Assembly: GCF_038446665.1 (NCBI RefSeq) | Contig: NZ_CP151802.1 | Coordinates: forward strand, 3,596,001 to 3,660,000 | DNA from: Lysobacter sp. FW306-1B-D06B | GTDB taxonomy: Bacteria; Pseudomonadota; Gammaproteobacteria; Xanthomonadales; Xanthomonadaceae | Reading direction: 5' to 3' | DNA length: 64,000 bases | Part shown: piece after piece, positions 10,954 to 19,950 of the stretch | Layout of the letters: each line of letters opens with the position of its first letter | How positions within the stretch are numbered: position 1 is the first letter of the stretch | The notes under the pieces: model-generated | What the model was told of the DNA's origin: nothing | Database searches by the model: none | What the model saw: only the letters and a program-made list of their open reading frames with translations | Position numbers and translations under genes: made by a program

Positions 10954-12603
10954 TTGCGCCGCACCGCCCTGCTCACCGCCGCTCTCACCCTTGCCGTCGC
11001 CAGCCTGTGCGCGCCGGCGCAAGAAGCCAACCTGCCCGACATCGGCTCGTCGGCGGGCGAACTGCTGACCCCACGGCAGCAGGAAGAGTACGGCGCGATG
11101 ATGCTGGCGCAGCTGCGGCACTACGACTATCTGCTTGAAGACCCGCTGATCGACAGCTGGCTGGAAACCCTCGGCACCCGACTTGCGGCCAACAGCGACA
11201 AGCCCAAGCAGCCCTTCACCTTCTTCATGTTGCGCGAACGGCAGATCAACGCCTTCGCCACGTTGGGCGGGTACATCGGCGTGAATTCCGGGCTGATCCT
11301 GGCGGCCGACAAGGAGGACGAAGTGGCCGGCGTGCTCTCGCACGAAATCGCCCACGTCACCCAGCAGCACGTCCTGCGCGGCGCCGAGCGCGCGCAGCGC
11401 GACCAGTTGCCGATCCTGCTGGCGATGCTCGGTGCGATCGTGGCCGCCCAGGCATCCAACAGCAATTCCTCCGACGACGCCGCACAGGCTGCGATGGCCG
11501 GCGCCATGGGCCTGATGCAGCAGCGCCAGATCAACTACACCCGCTCCAACGAATCCGAAGCGGACCGCCTGGGCATCCAGACTCTGGCGCGCAGCGATTA
11601 CGACCCGGAGGCGATGGCGGACTTCTTCACCATCATGCAGGCGCGCTCGCGCAGCAACGGCGCCAACTACTGGGGCGAATCGCCGGACTGGCTGATGACG
11701 CACCCGGTCACCATCACCCGCATCACCGAGGCCAAGGACCGCGCGGCGCGCATCCGCCGCGAGCAGGGCACCTCCGAGGTCTGCGTGCGCGATCCAAGCG
11801 GCCCGGCCCAGTGCGAGAAGGAAACCGCTCCACGCCCGCATTTCCCGAGCGACGGCGCGGTCAATCCGCTGCTGCCGCCCACCCTGCAGGCCAACCTCGG
11901 CACGGCTTTCGGCCCGGGCGGCACCGGCCGTTTCGACTACGCCCGCGAGCGCCTGCGCGTGCTCAGTGCGAATACGCCCAGTGAGGCCATCCGCGAGTAC
12001 GAGCGCATGGGCGATGCCGGCAAACAAACCGACGCCCAGCGCTACGGCCTGGCCTTCGCCCGGCTTCGCGCCAACCAGCCCGCGGTCGCGGCCACGGCGC
12101 TGGGTGATCTGTTGCAGAAGAATCCCGGCGATGTCTGGATCACCCTCGCGCTGGCCGAAGCCGAAGCCAGGTCCGGCAAGCGCGACTCGGCCGATGCCCG
12201 CTTCGAAGCCCTGCTGCGCCAGACGCCGCACAACCGCGCGATCGTCCTGAGCTATGCCGACGTGCTGGCCGAACGCGACACCCCGCAGGCCGGGAAGCGC
12301 GCCCAGGAAATCCTCCGCCCCCTGCTGGGCAGCTCGGCCAACGATGCGACCTTCCAGCGGGTATTCGCACGTGCGTGCGAGATGGCGGGCGACCCCGTCC
12401 GCGCCGGCGAGGCGTATGCCGAGGCTGCGTACCTGAACGGACGGCCGGAGCAGGCGCTGGTCCAGCTGAACACGCTGAAGCGCCGTTCCGACCTCGACTA
12501 TTACGCCCGCGCCCGGATCGAAGCGCGGATCGCGGCGATCACGCCGACGGTGCTGGAACTCAAGCGCCAGGGCATCCGGGACGAAGACCTGCGCCGCCAG
12601 TAA
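10954..12603 (+). CDS. bepA: BepA-like periplasmic M48 metalloprotease with TPR domain
   Basis: A 549-residue exported zinc protease related to E. coli BepA, which helps assemble or degrade outer-membrane proteins such as LptD. It has a signal peptide (LRRTALLTAALTLAVASLC ending near ApaQA), the zinc motif HEIAH at residues 130-134, the third-ligand motif ESEADRLG around 200-207, and a C-terminal half of TPR helices (residues about 330-540). I infer a TTG start at 10954 after GGGAG; no ATG gives a proper signal peptide. Divergent from grxC, separated by 190 bp. Confidence 0.87.
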   Translation: MRRTALLTAALTLAVASLCAPAQEANLPDIGSSAGELLTPRQQEEYGAMMLAQLRHYDYLLEDPLIDSWLETLGTRLAANSDKPKQPFTFFMLRERQINAFATLGGYIGVNSGLILAADKEDEVAGVLSHEIAHVTQQHVLRGAERAQRDQLPILLAMLGAIVAAQASNSNSSDDAAQAAMAGAMGLMQQRQINYTRSNESEADRLGIQTLARSDYDPEAMADFFTIMQARSRSNGANYWGESPDWLMTHPVTITRITEAKDRAARIRREQGTSEVCVRDPSGPAQCEKETAPRPHFPSDGAVNPLLPPTLQANLGTAFGPGGTGRFDYARERLRVLSANTPSEAIREYERMGDAGKQTDAQRYGLAFARLRANQPAVAATALGDLLQKNPGDVWITLALAEAEARSGKRDSADARFEALLRQTPHNRAIVLSYADVLAERDTPQAGKRAQEILRPLLGSSANDATFQRVFARACEMAGDPVRAGEAYAEAAYLNGRPEQALVQLNTLKRRSDLDYYARARIEARIAAITPTVLELKRQGIRDEDLRRQ

Positions 12604-12615
12604 GCGGCGTTGTGC

Positions 12616-12653
12616 GCGTCATGGCGCGGATGACGGTGTCATGCGCCCGTCAC
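12616..12653 (+). promoter_or_regulatory. Pho-box-like direct repeats upstream of phoB
   Basis: GTGTCAT (12636-12642), four bases, CCGTCAC (12647-12653) has the 11-bp period of the PhoB box (CTGTCAT-N4-CTGTCAT) with one mismatch in the first half and two in the second. A further half-site GCGTCAT lies at 12616-12622. The site is 92 bp before the phoB GTG, as expected for PhoB autoregulation. Confidence 0.55.
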
Positions 12654-12744
12654 AAAACGGTAGTGTACTGACGCGGCTTGGCAGGACCGCCCACGGCAGG
12701 GCCTGCAGCAGGCAGGCCCCTCCATCCGCTCCCCCGGTGACCGC

Positions 12745-13452
12745 GTGCAGAAGCGCATCCTGATCGTCGAAGACGAACCCGCCATTCGTGACATGGTGTC
12801 CTTCGCCCTGCGCAAGGGCGAGTACGAGCCGGTGCATGCCGGCGACGCCCGCGAGGCGCAGGCCGCCATCGCCGACCGCGTGCCGGACCTGATCCTGCTG
12901 GACTGGATGCTGCCCGGCACCAGCGGCCTGGAACTCGCCCGCCGTTGGCGCAAGGACCAGCTGACGCGCGAGGTGCCCATCATCATGCTCACCGCCCGCG
13001 GCGAGGAGAACGACCGCGTCGGCGGCCTGGAAGCAGGCGTGGACGATTACGTGGTCAAGCCCTTCTCCGCGCGCGAACTGCTGGCGCGCATCCGCGCCGT
13101 GCTGCGCCGCTCGCGCGAGGACGACGAGGACGGCAGCGTGGCCGTTGGCCCGCTGCGCATCGACGGCGCGGCCCACCGCGTGTTCGCCCACGCCGCCGAG
13201 GGCGACCAGCCGGTGCAGATCGGCCCCACCGAGTACCGCCTGCTCCACTTCTTCATGACCCACCCCGAGCGCGTCTACACCCGCACCCAGCTGCTCGACC
13301 ACGTCTGGGGCGGCAGCGTCTACGTGGAGGAACGCACGGTCGACGTGCACATCCGCCGCCTGCGCAAAACGCTGGAACCGCATCAACTCGACGGCATGGT
13401 GCAGACGGTGCGCGGCGCGGGTTATCGCTTTTCGGCCTCGGTGGAGGCGTGA
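12745..13452 (+). CDS. phoB: PhoB, phosphate regulon response regulator
   Basis: PhoB activates the phosphate-starvation regulon when phosphorylated by PhoR. The 235-residue protein has a receiver domain with acidic pocket EDE at 9-11, the phospho-acceptor Asp53 (LLDWMLPG) and VVKPFSAREL, and a C-terminal winged helix of the OmpR type ending RTVDVHIRRLRKTL...VRGAGYRF. It uses a GTG start at 12745. It is followed by phoR after a 126-bp spacer containing GGATTCG-type repeats, then ppk and ppx. Confidence 0.95.
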   Translation: MQKRILIVEDEPAIRDMVSFALRKGEYEPVHAGDAREAQAAIADRVPDLILLDWMLPGTSGLELARRWRKDQLTREVPIIMLTARGEENDRVGGLEAGVDDYVVKPFSARELLARIRAVLRRSREDDEDGSVAVGPLRIDGAAHRVFAHAAEGDQPVQIGPTEYRLLHFFMTHPERVYTRTQLLDHVWGGSVYVEERTVDVHIRRLRKTLEPHQLDGMVQTVRGAGYRFSASVEA

Positions 13453-13578
13453 GGACCTTCGCCGGGATTCGATATTCGGGATTGGAGATTCGAAAAAGCC
13501 TCATACAGGCCGATTACCATCCATAGACCGCGCGCTCTTGCGAATCCCGAATCCCGAATCCCCACTCCCGAAGAGCCC
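13453..13578. repeat. GGATTCGGGATTCG-type inverted repeats between phoB and phoR
   Basis: The left part carries GGGATTCGATATTCGGGATT and the right part (13534-13573) carries GCTCTTGCGAATCCCGAATC and more of the same, so the ends can pair. The right element reaches almost to the phoR ATG. The same signature is found before rlmJ, tesB and the gene at 57908. Confidence 0.75.
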
Positions 13579-14907
13579 ATGCCACCCCGAGCCCATTCCG
13601 CCTGGTTGCGCACCCTTGGCCAGCTGGCCCTGATCCTGGCGGGCGCGGCAGTGCTGGGCCTGTTGATCGGGTATCCCTGGCCGGTCATCACGGTGGCCGC
13701 GCTCGGCGTGGTTGCCTGGCACTACTGGCGCCTGCGCAACGTGTTGCTGCGCCTTACCGCCCGCCAGCGCCTGAAGCCGCCACTGGGCGAAGGCATCTGG
13801 AACGAACTCGACCGCCTCCTGCACCGCAGCCAGCAGGAAATGCGCGCGCGCAAGAAGCGCCTGATCGAGATGCTGCGCGCCTACCGCGCCGCCGCCGCGG
13901 CAATGCCCGACGCCATCGTCGTCGTGGAGCGCAACAGCCAGCGCATCCAGTGGTTCAACGAATCGGCCACCAGCCTGCTGCAACTGCGCTATCCGCGCGA
14001 CATCGGTGCGCCGCTCGCGCAGCGTTTGCAGCCGCTGCAGCTCTCGCACTGGCTCGCCTCCGGACGCAACGCGGAAACGCTGGAAATCGCCTCGCCTTGG
14101 AACCCCGCCGCGACGCTCAGCCTGCGCCTGATCCCGTACTCCGACGACCTGTGGATGCTGGTCGCGCGTGATGTCAGCCGCCTGCTGCAACTGGAACAGA
14201 TGCGCCGCGATTTCGTCGCTAACGTCTCGCACGAACTGCGCACGCCGCTGACCGTCGTGCACGGTTACCTCGACATGCTCGATCCTGAGGAGCATCCGGA
14301 CTGGGCGCCGATGCTGGCCGAAATGCAGCGTCAGTCGCAGCGCATGACCCAGCTGGTGGAAGACCTGCTGATGCTCTCGCGCCTGGAATCGCAGGACAGC
14401 CTGCCGGCCGAGGAAACCGTCGCGATGGCGCCGATGCTGGCGACGCTGCGGCGTGAAGCCGTCGCGCTGAGCCACGGCCGCCACGAAGTCATCGTCGAAG
14501 ACGCGACCGGCTGCGATCTGTGGGGTTCCAACAAGGAACTGCACAGCGCGTTCTCCAACCTGGTGAGCAACGCCGTGCGCTACACGCCGGCCGGCGGCAC
14601 GATCCGCATCCGCTTCCGCCCCGAAGGCAAGGGCGCGGTGCTGGAAGTCGTCGACAGCGGATACGGCATTCCCGCCGCGCACCTGCCGCGAATCACCGAA
14701 CGCTTCTACCGCGTTTCCACCAGCCGCTCGCGAGAAAGCGGCGGCACGGGACTCGGCTTGTCCATCGTCAAGCATGTGCTCAACCTGCACCAGGCGCGGC
14801 TGGAGATCACCAGCGAGGTCGGTCGCGGCAGCACGTTCTCCTGTCACTTCGGCGCCGAACGCGTGCGCCCGCGCGACGACCTCGCGCTGTCGGAGGTTTT
14901 GCCATGA
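13579..14907 (+). CDS. phoR: PhoR, phosphate sensor histidine kinase
   Basis: PhoR senses phosphate status with the Pst transporter and phosphorylates PhoB. The 442-residue protein has two N-terminal membrane helices (about 13-48), a PAS domain (about 100-200), the dimerisation motif with phospho-acceptor His218 (NVSHELRTPLT) and an ATPase domain with N box (FSNLVSNAVRYTP), G1 (VVDSGYGIP) and G2 (SGGTGLGLSIVKH). ATG at 13579. Its stop overlaps the ppk start by four bases (ATGA), so kinase and polyphosphate enzyme are translationally coupled. Confidence 0.95.
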   Translation: MPPRAHSAWLRTLGQLALILAGAAVLGLLIGYPWPVITVAALGVVAWHYWRLRNVLLRLTARQRLKPPLGEGIWNELDRLLHRSQQEMRARKKRLIEMLRAYRAAAAAMPDAIVVVERNSQRIQWFNESATSLLQLRYPRDIGAPLAQRLQPLQLSHWLASGRNAETLEIASPWNPAATLSLRLIPYSDDLWMLVARDVSRLLQLEQMRRDFVANVSHELRTPLTVVHGYLDMLDPEEHPDWAPMLAEMQRQSQRMTQLVEDLLMLSRLESQDSLPAEETVAMAPMLATLRREAVALSHGRHEVIVEDATGCDLWGSNKELHSAFSNLVSNAVRYTPAGGTIRIRFRPEGKGAVLEVVDSGYGIPAAHLPRITERFYRVSTSRSRESGGTGLGLSIVKHVLNLHQARLEITSEVGRGSTFSCHFGAERVRPRDDLALSEVLP

Positions 14908-16991
14908 ATGCCGCCGTGGAAAGCACCGCGCTCGACACCGATCCGCTGCGCGACAGCGAGCTGTACTTCAATCGCGAATTGTCGGCGCTGGACTTCAACT
15001 TCCGCGTGCTGGCGCAGGCGCAGGACCCGCAGGTGCCCTTGCTGGAGCGGCTGCGCTACCTGTGCATCTCGTGCACCAACCTCGACGAGTTCTTCGAAAT
15101 CCGCGCCGGCACGCTGCGCCACGCACAGGACCTGGGCGTCCCGCCGGGACCGGACGGCCTCTCGCCCGCCACCGTGCTGGCGCGCATCCACGAACGCGCC
15201 GCGCACCTGGTCCAGCAGCAGTACGAATGTTGGAACAACGTGCTGCGTCCTGCGCTGGACGAAGCCGGCGTGCGCGTGATGCATCGCGACGGCTGGAGCG
15301 AACAGCAGACGCAGTGGCTGCGCGAGTACTTCCGCGACGAGATCATGCCGGTGCTGTCGCCGCTGGGCCTGGACCCGGCGCATCCGTTCCCGAAGATCCT
15401 CAACAAGTCGCTGAACATCGTCGTCGTGCTCAAGGGCAAGGACGCATTCGGCCGCGAGGGCCACCTGGCCATCGTGCGCGCGCCGCGCTCGTTGCCGCGC
15501 ATCATCCAGATTCCCGAGGACGTCTCCGGCGGCAAGCACGATTTCGTGTTCCTCTCGGCAGTGCTGTCGGCGTTCGTCGACGAGCTGTTCCCCGGCATGC
15601 AGGTCAAGGGCGCGTACCAGTTCCGCGTCACGCGCAATTCCGAACTCATCGTCGACGAGGACGAAGTGGAGAACCTCGCGCTCGCCCTGCGCGACGAACT
15701 CGTCGGCCGCGGCTACCTGCGCGCGGTGCGGCTGGAGATCGCCGAGCAGTGCCCGGACGACATCGTGCGCACGCTGCTGGAGAACTTCGACCTCACCGAG
15801 AACGCCGTCTATCGCATCAACGGCCCGGTCAACCTCAACCGCGTCATCCAGGTCTACGATCTGGTGCAGCGCCCGGATCTGAAGTTCCTGCCGTTCCAGC
15901 CGCGCCAGCTGTCGGGCGTGGAGGCGATGTTCGACAAGATCGCCGAAGGCGACGTGCTGCTGCACCACCCCTTCGACGCCTTCACGCCGGTGCTGGAACT
16001 GCTCAAGCAGGCCTCCGAAGACCCCAACGTGCTGGCGATCAAGCAGACGCTGTACCGCACCGGCAAGGAATCGCAGATCGTCGACAGCCTCGTGCAGGCC
16101 GCGCGCAACGGCAAGGACGTGACGGTGGTGGTCGAGCTGCGCGCGCGCTTCGACGAGGAGGCCAACCTCGGGCTTGCCGATCGCCTGCAGGACGCCGGCG
16201 TGCAGGTGGTGTACGGCGTGGTGGGCTACAAGACGCACGCGAAGATGATGCTCATCGTGCGTCGCGAAGGCCGCCGGCTGCGCCGCTACGTGCACCTGGG
16301 CACCGGCAATTACCACAGCGGCACCGCGCGCGTTTACACCGACTTCGGACTGTTCACGGCCGATGCCGACATCGGCAACGACGTGCACCTCATCTTCCAG
16401 CAGCTGTCGGGCCTGGCGCCGAGCATGAAGCTCAAGCGCCTGCTGCAGTCGCCCTTCACGCTGCACGCCGGCGTGCTCAAGCGCATCGACCGCGAAACCC
16501 GCCACGCCAAGGCCGGAAAGCCCGCGCGCATCATCGCCAAGATGAACGCCCTCAACGAGCCGCAGGTCGTGCGTGCGCTCTACCAGGCCTCGCAGGCGGG
16601 CGTGCAGATCGACCTGATCGTGCGCGGTGCGTGCACCGTGCGACCGGGGCTGCCGGGCATTTCGGAAAACATCCGCGTGCGCTCCATCGTCGGCCGCTTC
16701 CTCGAGCACCATCGCATCTACTGGTTCGCCAACGACGGCGACCCGGACCTGTTCTGCTCCAGCGCCGACTGGCTCGAACGCAACCTGCTGCGCCGCATCG
16801 AGACGGGTTTCCCGATCCTCGCGCCGGAGCTGGCCACGCGCGTGTACGAGGAGGCGCTGGCCAATTACCTCGCCGACAACTGCACCGCCTGGACCCTGCA
16901 ACCCGACGGCCACTACGAGCGGCTCACGCCGGGCGAAGGCGAGACGCCGCACTCGGCACAGCTGTCGCTGCTGGGCAACGTCGGCGCCTGA
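14904..16991 (+). CDS. ppk1: polyphosphate kinase 1
   Basis: PPK1 makes polyphosphate from ATP, reversibly. The 695-residue protein starts MNAAVESTALDTDPLRDSEL and has the PPK1 N-terminal domain (LYFNRELSALDFNFRVL), middle domain and the two PLD-like catalytic domains. His464 in VHLGTGNYHSGTARVYTDF is the expected autophosphorylated histidine (His435 in E. coli). The start overlaps the phoR stop by four bases. ppx follows 70 bp later. The arrangement places polyphosphate storage in the same transcription unit as PhoBR. Confidence 0.96.
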   Translation: MNAAVESTALDTDPLRDSELYFNRELSALDFNFRVLAQAQDPQVPLLERLRYLCISCTNLDEFFEIRAGTLRHAQDLGVPPGPDGLSPATVLARIHERAAHLVQQQYECWNNVLRPALDEAGVRVMHRDGWSEQQTQWLREYFRDEIMPVLSPLGLDPAHPFPKILNKSLNIVVVLKGKDAFGREGHLAIVRAPRSLPRIIQIPEDVSGGKHDFVFLSAVLSAFVDELFPGMQVKGAYQFRVTRNSELIVDEDEVENLALALRDELVGRGYLRAVRLEIAEQCPDDIVRTLLENFDLTENAVYRINGPVNLNRVIQVYDLVQRPDLKFLPFQPRQLSGVEAMFDKIAEGDVLLHHPFDAFTPVLELLKQASEDPNVLAIKQTLYRTGKESQIVDSLVQAARNGKDVTVVVELRARFDEEANLGLADRLQDAGVQVVYGVVGYKTHAKMMLIVRREGRRLRRYVHLGTGNYHSGTARVYTDFGLFTADADIGNDVHLIFQQLSGLAPSMKLKRLLQSPFTLHAGVLKRIDRETRHAKAGKPARIIAKMNALNEPQVVRALYQASQAGVQIDLIVRGACTVRPGLPGISENIRVRSIVGRFLEHHRIYWFANDGDPDLFCSSADWLERNLLRRIETGFPILAPELATRVYEEALANYLADNCTAWTLQPDGHYERLTPGEGETPHSAQLSLLGNVGA

Positions 16992-17061
16992 TGCGGCGCG
17001 ATCTCGCCCGCGATCTGGCCATGGATGGACGCCACCACCGCTGAACGGGGATCATGTACGC

Positions 17062-18591
17062 ATGAGCGACGCCTTCCCCACCAGCAAACTGCCGCTCGTC
17101 GATGGCGACCTCCTGGCCGCCGTCGACCTGGGCTCCAACAGTTTCCACATGGTGGTCGCGCGCTACGTGCTCGGCCAGCTGCGCATCGTGGACCGTCTGC
17201 GCGAAACCGTGCGCCTGGCCGAAGGCCTGGACCGCAAGGGCGGCCTGTCGCCTGAAGTGCGCCAGCGCGCGCTCGAATGCCTGGCCCGCTTCGGCCAGCG
17301 CATCCGCGACATCCCGCCGCAGCGCGTGCGCGCCATCGCCACCAACACCGTGCGCCGCCTCGCGGTGCCGCAGGCGTTCCTGATGCCGGCCGAAACCGCA
17401 CTGGGCCACGCTATCGAAGTCGTCGCCGGCCGCGAGGAGGCGCGCCTGATCTACCTTGGCGTCGCCCACGCGCAGCCCGCGCGCCCGGGCGAGCTGCGCA
17501 TGGTGATCGACATCGGTGGCGGTTCGACCGAATGCATCATCGGCTCCGGCTTCGAGGCGATCGAGCGCGAGAGCCTGCAGTTGGGCTGCATCGCGACCAC
17601 GCGTCGCTTCTTCGAGAACGGCAAGCTCTCGCGCAAGAAGTGGAAGGAAGCGCTGACCGAAGTCACCGCCGAGTTCCAGCAGTTCGCCGGCACGTACCGT
17701 GCGCTGGGCTGGAATGAAGCGCTGGGTTCGTCCGGCACCAACAAGGCCATCGGCGACATCTGCGCGGCGATGAAGCTGACCAAGGGCGCAGTCACGGCCG
17801 AAGCGCTGCCGGTATTGCGCGACCGGTTGCTGCAAGCCGACCGCATCGAGGCCATCGACCTGCCCGGCCTGTCCGCCGACCGCCGCCCGGTGATCGCCGG
17901 CGGCGTGCTGATCCTGGAAGCCGCGTTCGACGCGCTGGGCCTCAAGCGCATGGCCGTGAGCAAGGCGGCGATGCGCGAAGGCGTGCTGTACGACATGCTC
18001 GGTCGCGGCGGCGCGGACGATCCGCGCGATGCCTCGGTGGCCGCGCTGATGCAACGCTACGGCATCGACGACAGCCAGGCGCGGCGCGTGGCCGGCACGG
18101 CGATGCGCTTGTTCGAGCAGGTCGCGCAGGCGTGGTCGCTGGACGCCGACGACAACCTCATGCTGCAACGCGCCGCGCGCCTGCACGAACTGGGCTTGGC
18201 GATCGCGCACAGCCAGTACCACGTGCACGGCGCGTACATCGTCGAGCATTCGGACATCGCGGGTTTCTCTCGGCAACAGCAGCAGTTCCTCGCGGCGCTG
18301 GTGCGCACGCATCGGCGCAACATTCCCAAGTCCGCATTCGATGCACTGCCGGACCGCCTGCTCACATCGGCGCGCAGGCTGGCCGCACTACTACGACTGG
18401 CGGTGCTGCTGCACCGCGCGCACGAGGCCGATCCGATTCCGCAGCTGGACGCGCGCGCCGAAGGCAATACGCTCACGCTGACCGTATCGCGGCGCTGGCT
18501 TGATGCGCGTCCGTTGGTTCGCGCGGATTTGGAAGGTGAGCCGGAAGATATCGGCGGCTTGGGCCTGTCGCTTCAACTCAGTGCCAATTGA
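17062..18591 (+). CDS. ppx: exopolyphosphatase / guanosine pentaphosphate phosphatase
   Basis: Ppx removes phosphate from polyphosphate ends and belongs to the Ppx/GppA actin-like ATPase family; some members hydrolyse pppGpp. The 509-residue protein shows AAVDLGSNSFHMVVAR (phosphate 1 motif, residues 18-33), IDIGGGSTECIIG (phosphate 2) and a C-terminal HD-like helical domain (LHELGLAIAHSQYHVHGAYI). The ATG at 17062 is followed by MSDAFPTSK. Last gene of phoB-phoR-ppk-ppx; downstream base composition changes. Confidence 0.93.
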   Translation: MSDAFPTSKLPLVDGDLLAAVDLGSNSFHMVVARYVLGQLRIVDRLRETVRLAEGLDRKGGLSPEVRQRALECLARFGQRIRDIPPQRVRAIATNTVRRLAVPQAFLMPAETALGHAIEVVAGREEARLIYLGVAHAQPARPGELRMVIDIGGGSTECIIGSGFEAIERESLQLGCIATTRRFFENGKLSRKKWKEALTEVTAEFQQFAGTYRALGWNEALGSSGTNKAIGDICAAMKLTKGAVTAEALPVLRDRLLQADRIEAIDLPGLSADRRPVIAGGVLILEAAFDALGLKRMAVSKAAMREGVLYDMLGRGGADDPRDASVAALMQRYGIDDSQARRVAGTAMRLFEQVAQAWSLDADDNLMLQRAARLHELGLAIAHSQYHVHGAYIVEHSDIAGFSRQQQQFLAALVRTHRRNIPKSAFDALPDRLLTSARRLAALLRLAVLLHRAHEADPIPQLDARAEGNTLTLTVSRRWLDARPLVRADLEGEPEDIGGLGLSLQLSAN

Positions 18592-18855
18592 TCGACAGCG
18601 GTCGCTTGTCCCGCTTCAGCACTGATTGAGCCGAGTCCAGGCTCCTTTCTACCTTCGCCGTCTGACCAGGCGCTTTCGCGATGTCGAGAGCGCAATGCTC
18701 GTCCTTTCACTACGAAGGTAGATGCACTTTTCTCATTGCTCCGAGCGTTGATCGCCGACACGCTCCTCCTCGCCAAAGGAAAGTTGGGCAGTTCAAGCGA
18801 AGCTCCTCCGAACTGCACCTTCCATTGGCCCATAAAGCCAACACGCGAGGAACGT
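18592..18855. other. compositionally distinct leader region before two secreted genes
   Basis: 264 bp without a gene and with lower GC than the flanks. It has an inverted repeat CTACCTTCG (18649-18657) / CGAAGGTAG (18713-18721) and a shorter one GCAGTTC/GAACTGC near 18790-18820. The frame of the next gene is open from 18736 but this part has no gene-like start. It may be a structured 5' leader; nothing recognised. Confidence 0.4.
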
Positions 18856-19416
18856 ATGTTGCGATACAGATGCATAGGACCAGCCCTGCTACTGCTCTAC
18901 TCAGGCATTACCTTCGCTGCCTGCCAAGACGCTGGCCGATTTCAAAGCAATGACACCACGATCTCGATCCGCATGGAGCCGGAGAATCCCCGGCCAGGCC
19001 AAGAAGTCACCCTGATCGCCCTACTTGAAGCACCCGTCGGCTCGTTTTCGGTGTCATGCCTAACAGCCGATAAGAACTACGACCCGTGGAATCCGAAGCA
19101 CACTGAAACCGGCGGAACCGTCAGCATCTTCTCCGGGCAGAACCTCATTGGAAGCAGGCAAATCACTCCCTCAAACACGGGACCTCAACAGCAAAAGGCT
19201 CAAGTGGATAGCGGCGGCGTACGGTTCTACTACTACGGATTCAACACCAGCACCTACTCGCTGAAATACACGCTCCCGTCGTCGCCAGGCAATTACACGT
19301 TCTCCGCGACATTCAGCGGAGACAACTACTTTGCCAAGGGATCAAGCTCCCCGGCACTGACCGTTCAAAGCCGAGTTCGCGATATCACGCCAGCCCTGAT
19401 GCTGCTTTTGAACTAA
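18856..19416 (+). CDS. secreted protein with Ig-like region, function unknown
   Basis: A 186-residue exported protein, not recognised. It has a signal peptide (MLRYRCIGPALLLLYSGITF, cleavage near AAC), a region VTLIALLEAPVGSFSV, and a C-terminal stretch SPGNYTFSATFSGDNYFAKG followed by SSPALTVQ that resembles bacterial Ig-like repeats (BIG3 type). The signal peptide end LLLYSGITFAAC is only a weak lipobox. The ATG at 18856 has GAGGAA upstream. Base composition and codon use are more AT-rich than neighbours, suggesting acquisition. It lies 57 bp before another small secreted protein in the same direction, probably an operon. Confidence 0.6.
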   Translation: MLRYRCIGPALLLLYSGITFAACQDAGRFQSNDTTISIRMEPENPRPGQEVTLIALLEAPVGSFSVSCLTADKNYDPWNPKHTETGGTVSIFSGQNLIGSRQITPSNTGPQQQKAQVDSGGVRFYYYGFNTSTYSLKYTLPSSPGNYTFSATFSGDNYFAKGSSSPALTVQSRVRDITPALMLLLN

Positions 19417-19473
19417 ACCCACGGGCCTAGCGCCATCTGCTTGTCTGCAGAAACAACATAAAGGTGAAAAAGG

Positions 19474-19854
19474 ATGAACAACCAAATCTCTGCTTCGAAC
19501 ATCTCCCGCAAGAATTCGCTGGCCAAGCGCAAGATTGCGGCAGGACTTCTGTCGATGCTCGTGCTGGCATCTTCTCTGCCCGCCTACGCGGCCGGATCTT
19601 CTCAGGGGTCGATCAACCAGGTTCTCTTCATGCCGATCGGAGCAGTACTCGTCGTTCCCGCGCAGATTGCGACCCCTGCTGCGTGCAACACGGCCAGACG
19701 ATTCGCCATCAATACGAACGACGCCTCCGGCAAGGCGCAACTTGCCGGCCTCCTGTCGGCGCAGGCGAGTGGAAAGTCGGTGACCATCTACGGCACTGGC
19801 GAATGCAACATCTGGGGAGACTCGGAGTCGGTGCAGATATTGGTGCTCCAGTAA
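19474..19854 (+). CDS. small secreted protein, function unknown
   Basis: A 126-residue exported protein. After a long basic n-region (NSLAKRKIAAG) comes a hydrophobic core and a cleavage site ending AYAAGSS near residue 41. The mature part of about 85 residues has two Cys (ATPAACNTARR and GTGECNIWGD), which could form one disulfide, and the phrase ARRFAINTNDASGKAQLAGL. AAAGGTG precedes the ATG at 19474. I know similar short orphan proteins from gammaproteobacteria but no function. It pairs with the upstream secreted gene and ends at a strong bidirectional hairpin. Confidence 0.6.
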   Translation: MNNQISASNISRKNSLAKRKIAAGLLSMLVLASSLPAYAAGSSQGSINQVLFMPIGAVLVVPAQIATPAACNTARRFAINTNDASGKAQLAGLLSAQASGKSVTIYGTGECNIWGDSESVQILVLQ

Positions 19855-19871
19855 CCTACCGCCGGCAGACA

Positions 19872-19901
19872 GCAAAAGGCGACCGAAAGGTCGCCTTTTG
19901 C
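19872..19901. terminator. strong bidirectional terminator
   Basis: A 13-bp perfect stem GCAAAAGGCGACC/GGTCGCCTTTTGC with loop GAAA, between the convergent genes ending at 19854 (plus) and 19951 (minus). It has T-rich flanks in both readings. Confidence 0.9.
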
Positions 19902-19950
19902 ATTTCAGTACCGCGCCTCTATGGGCGCCGTTCGCGGGAACAGCAGGCGC

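Noticed and set aside
14844..16952. Open frame of about 700 codons opposite ppk1
   Set aside because: Low-complexity His/Ala/Arg composition and exact opposition to a well-conserved enzyme; shadow frame.
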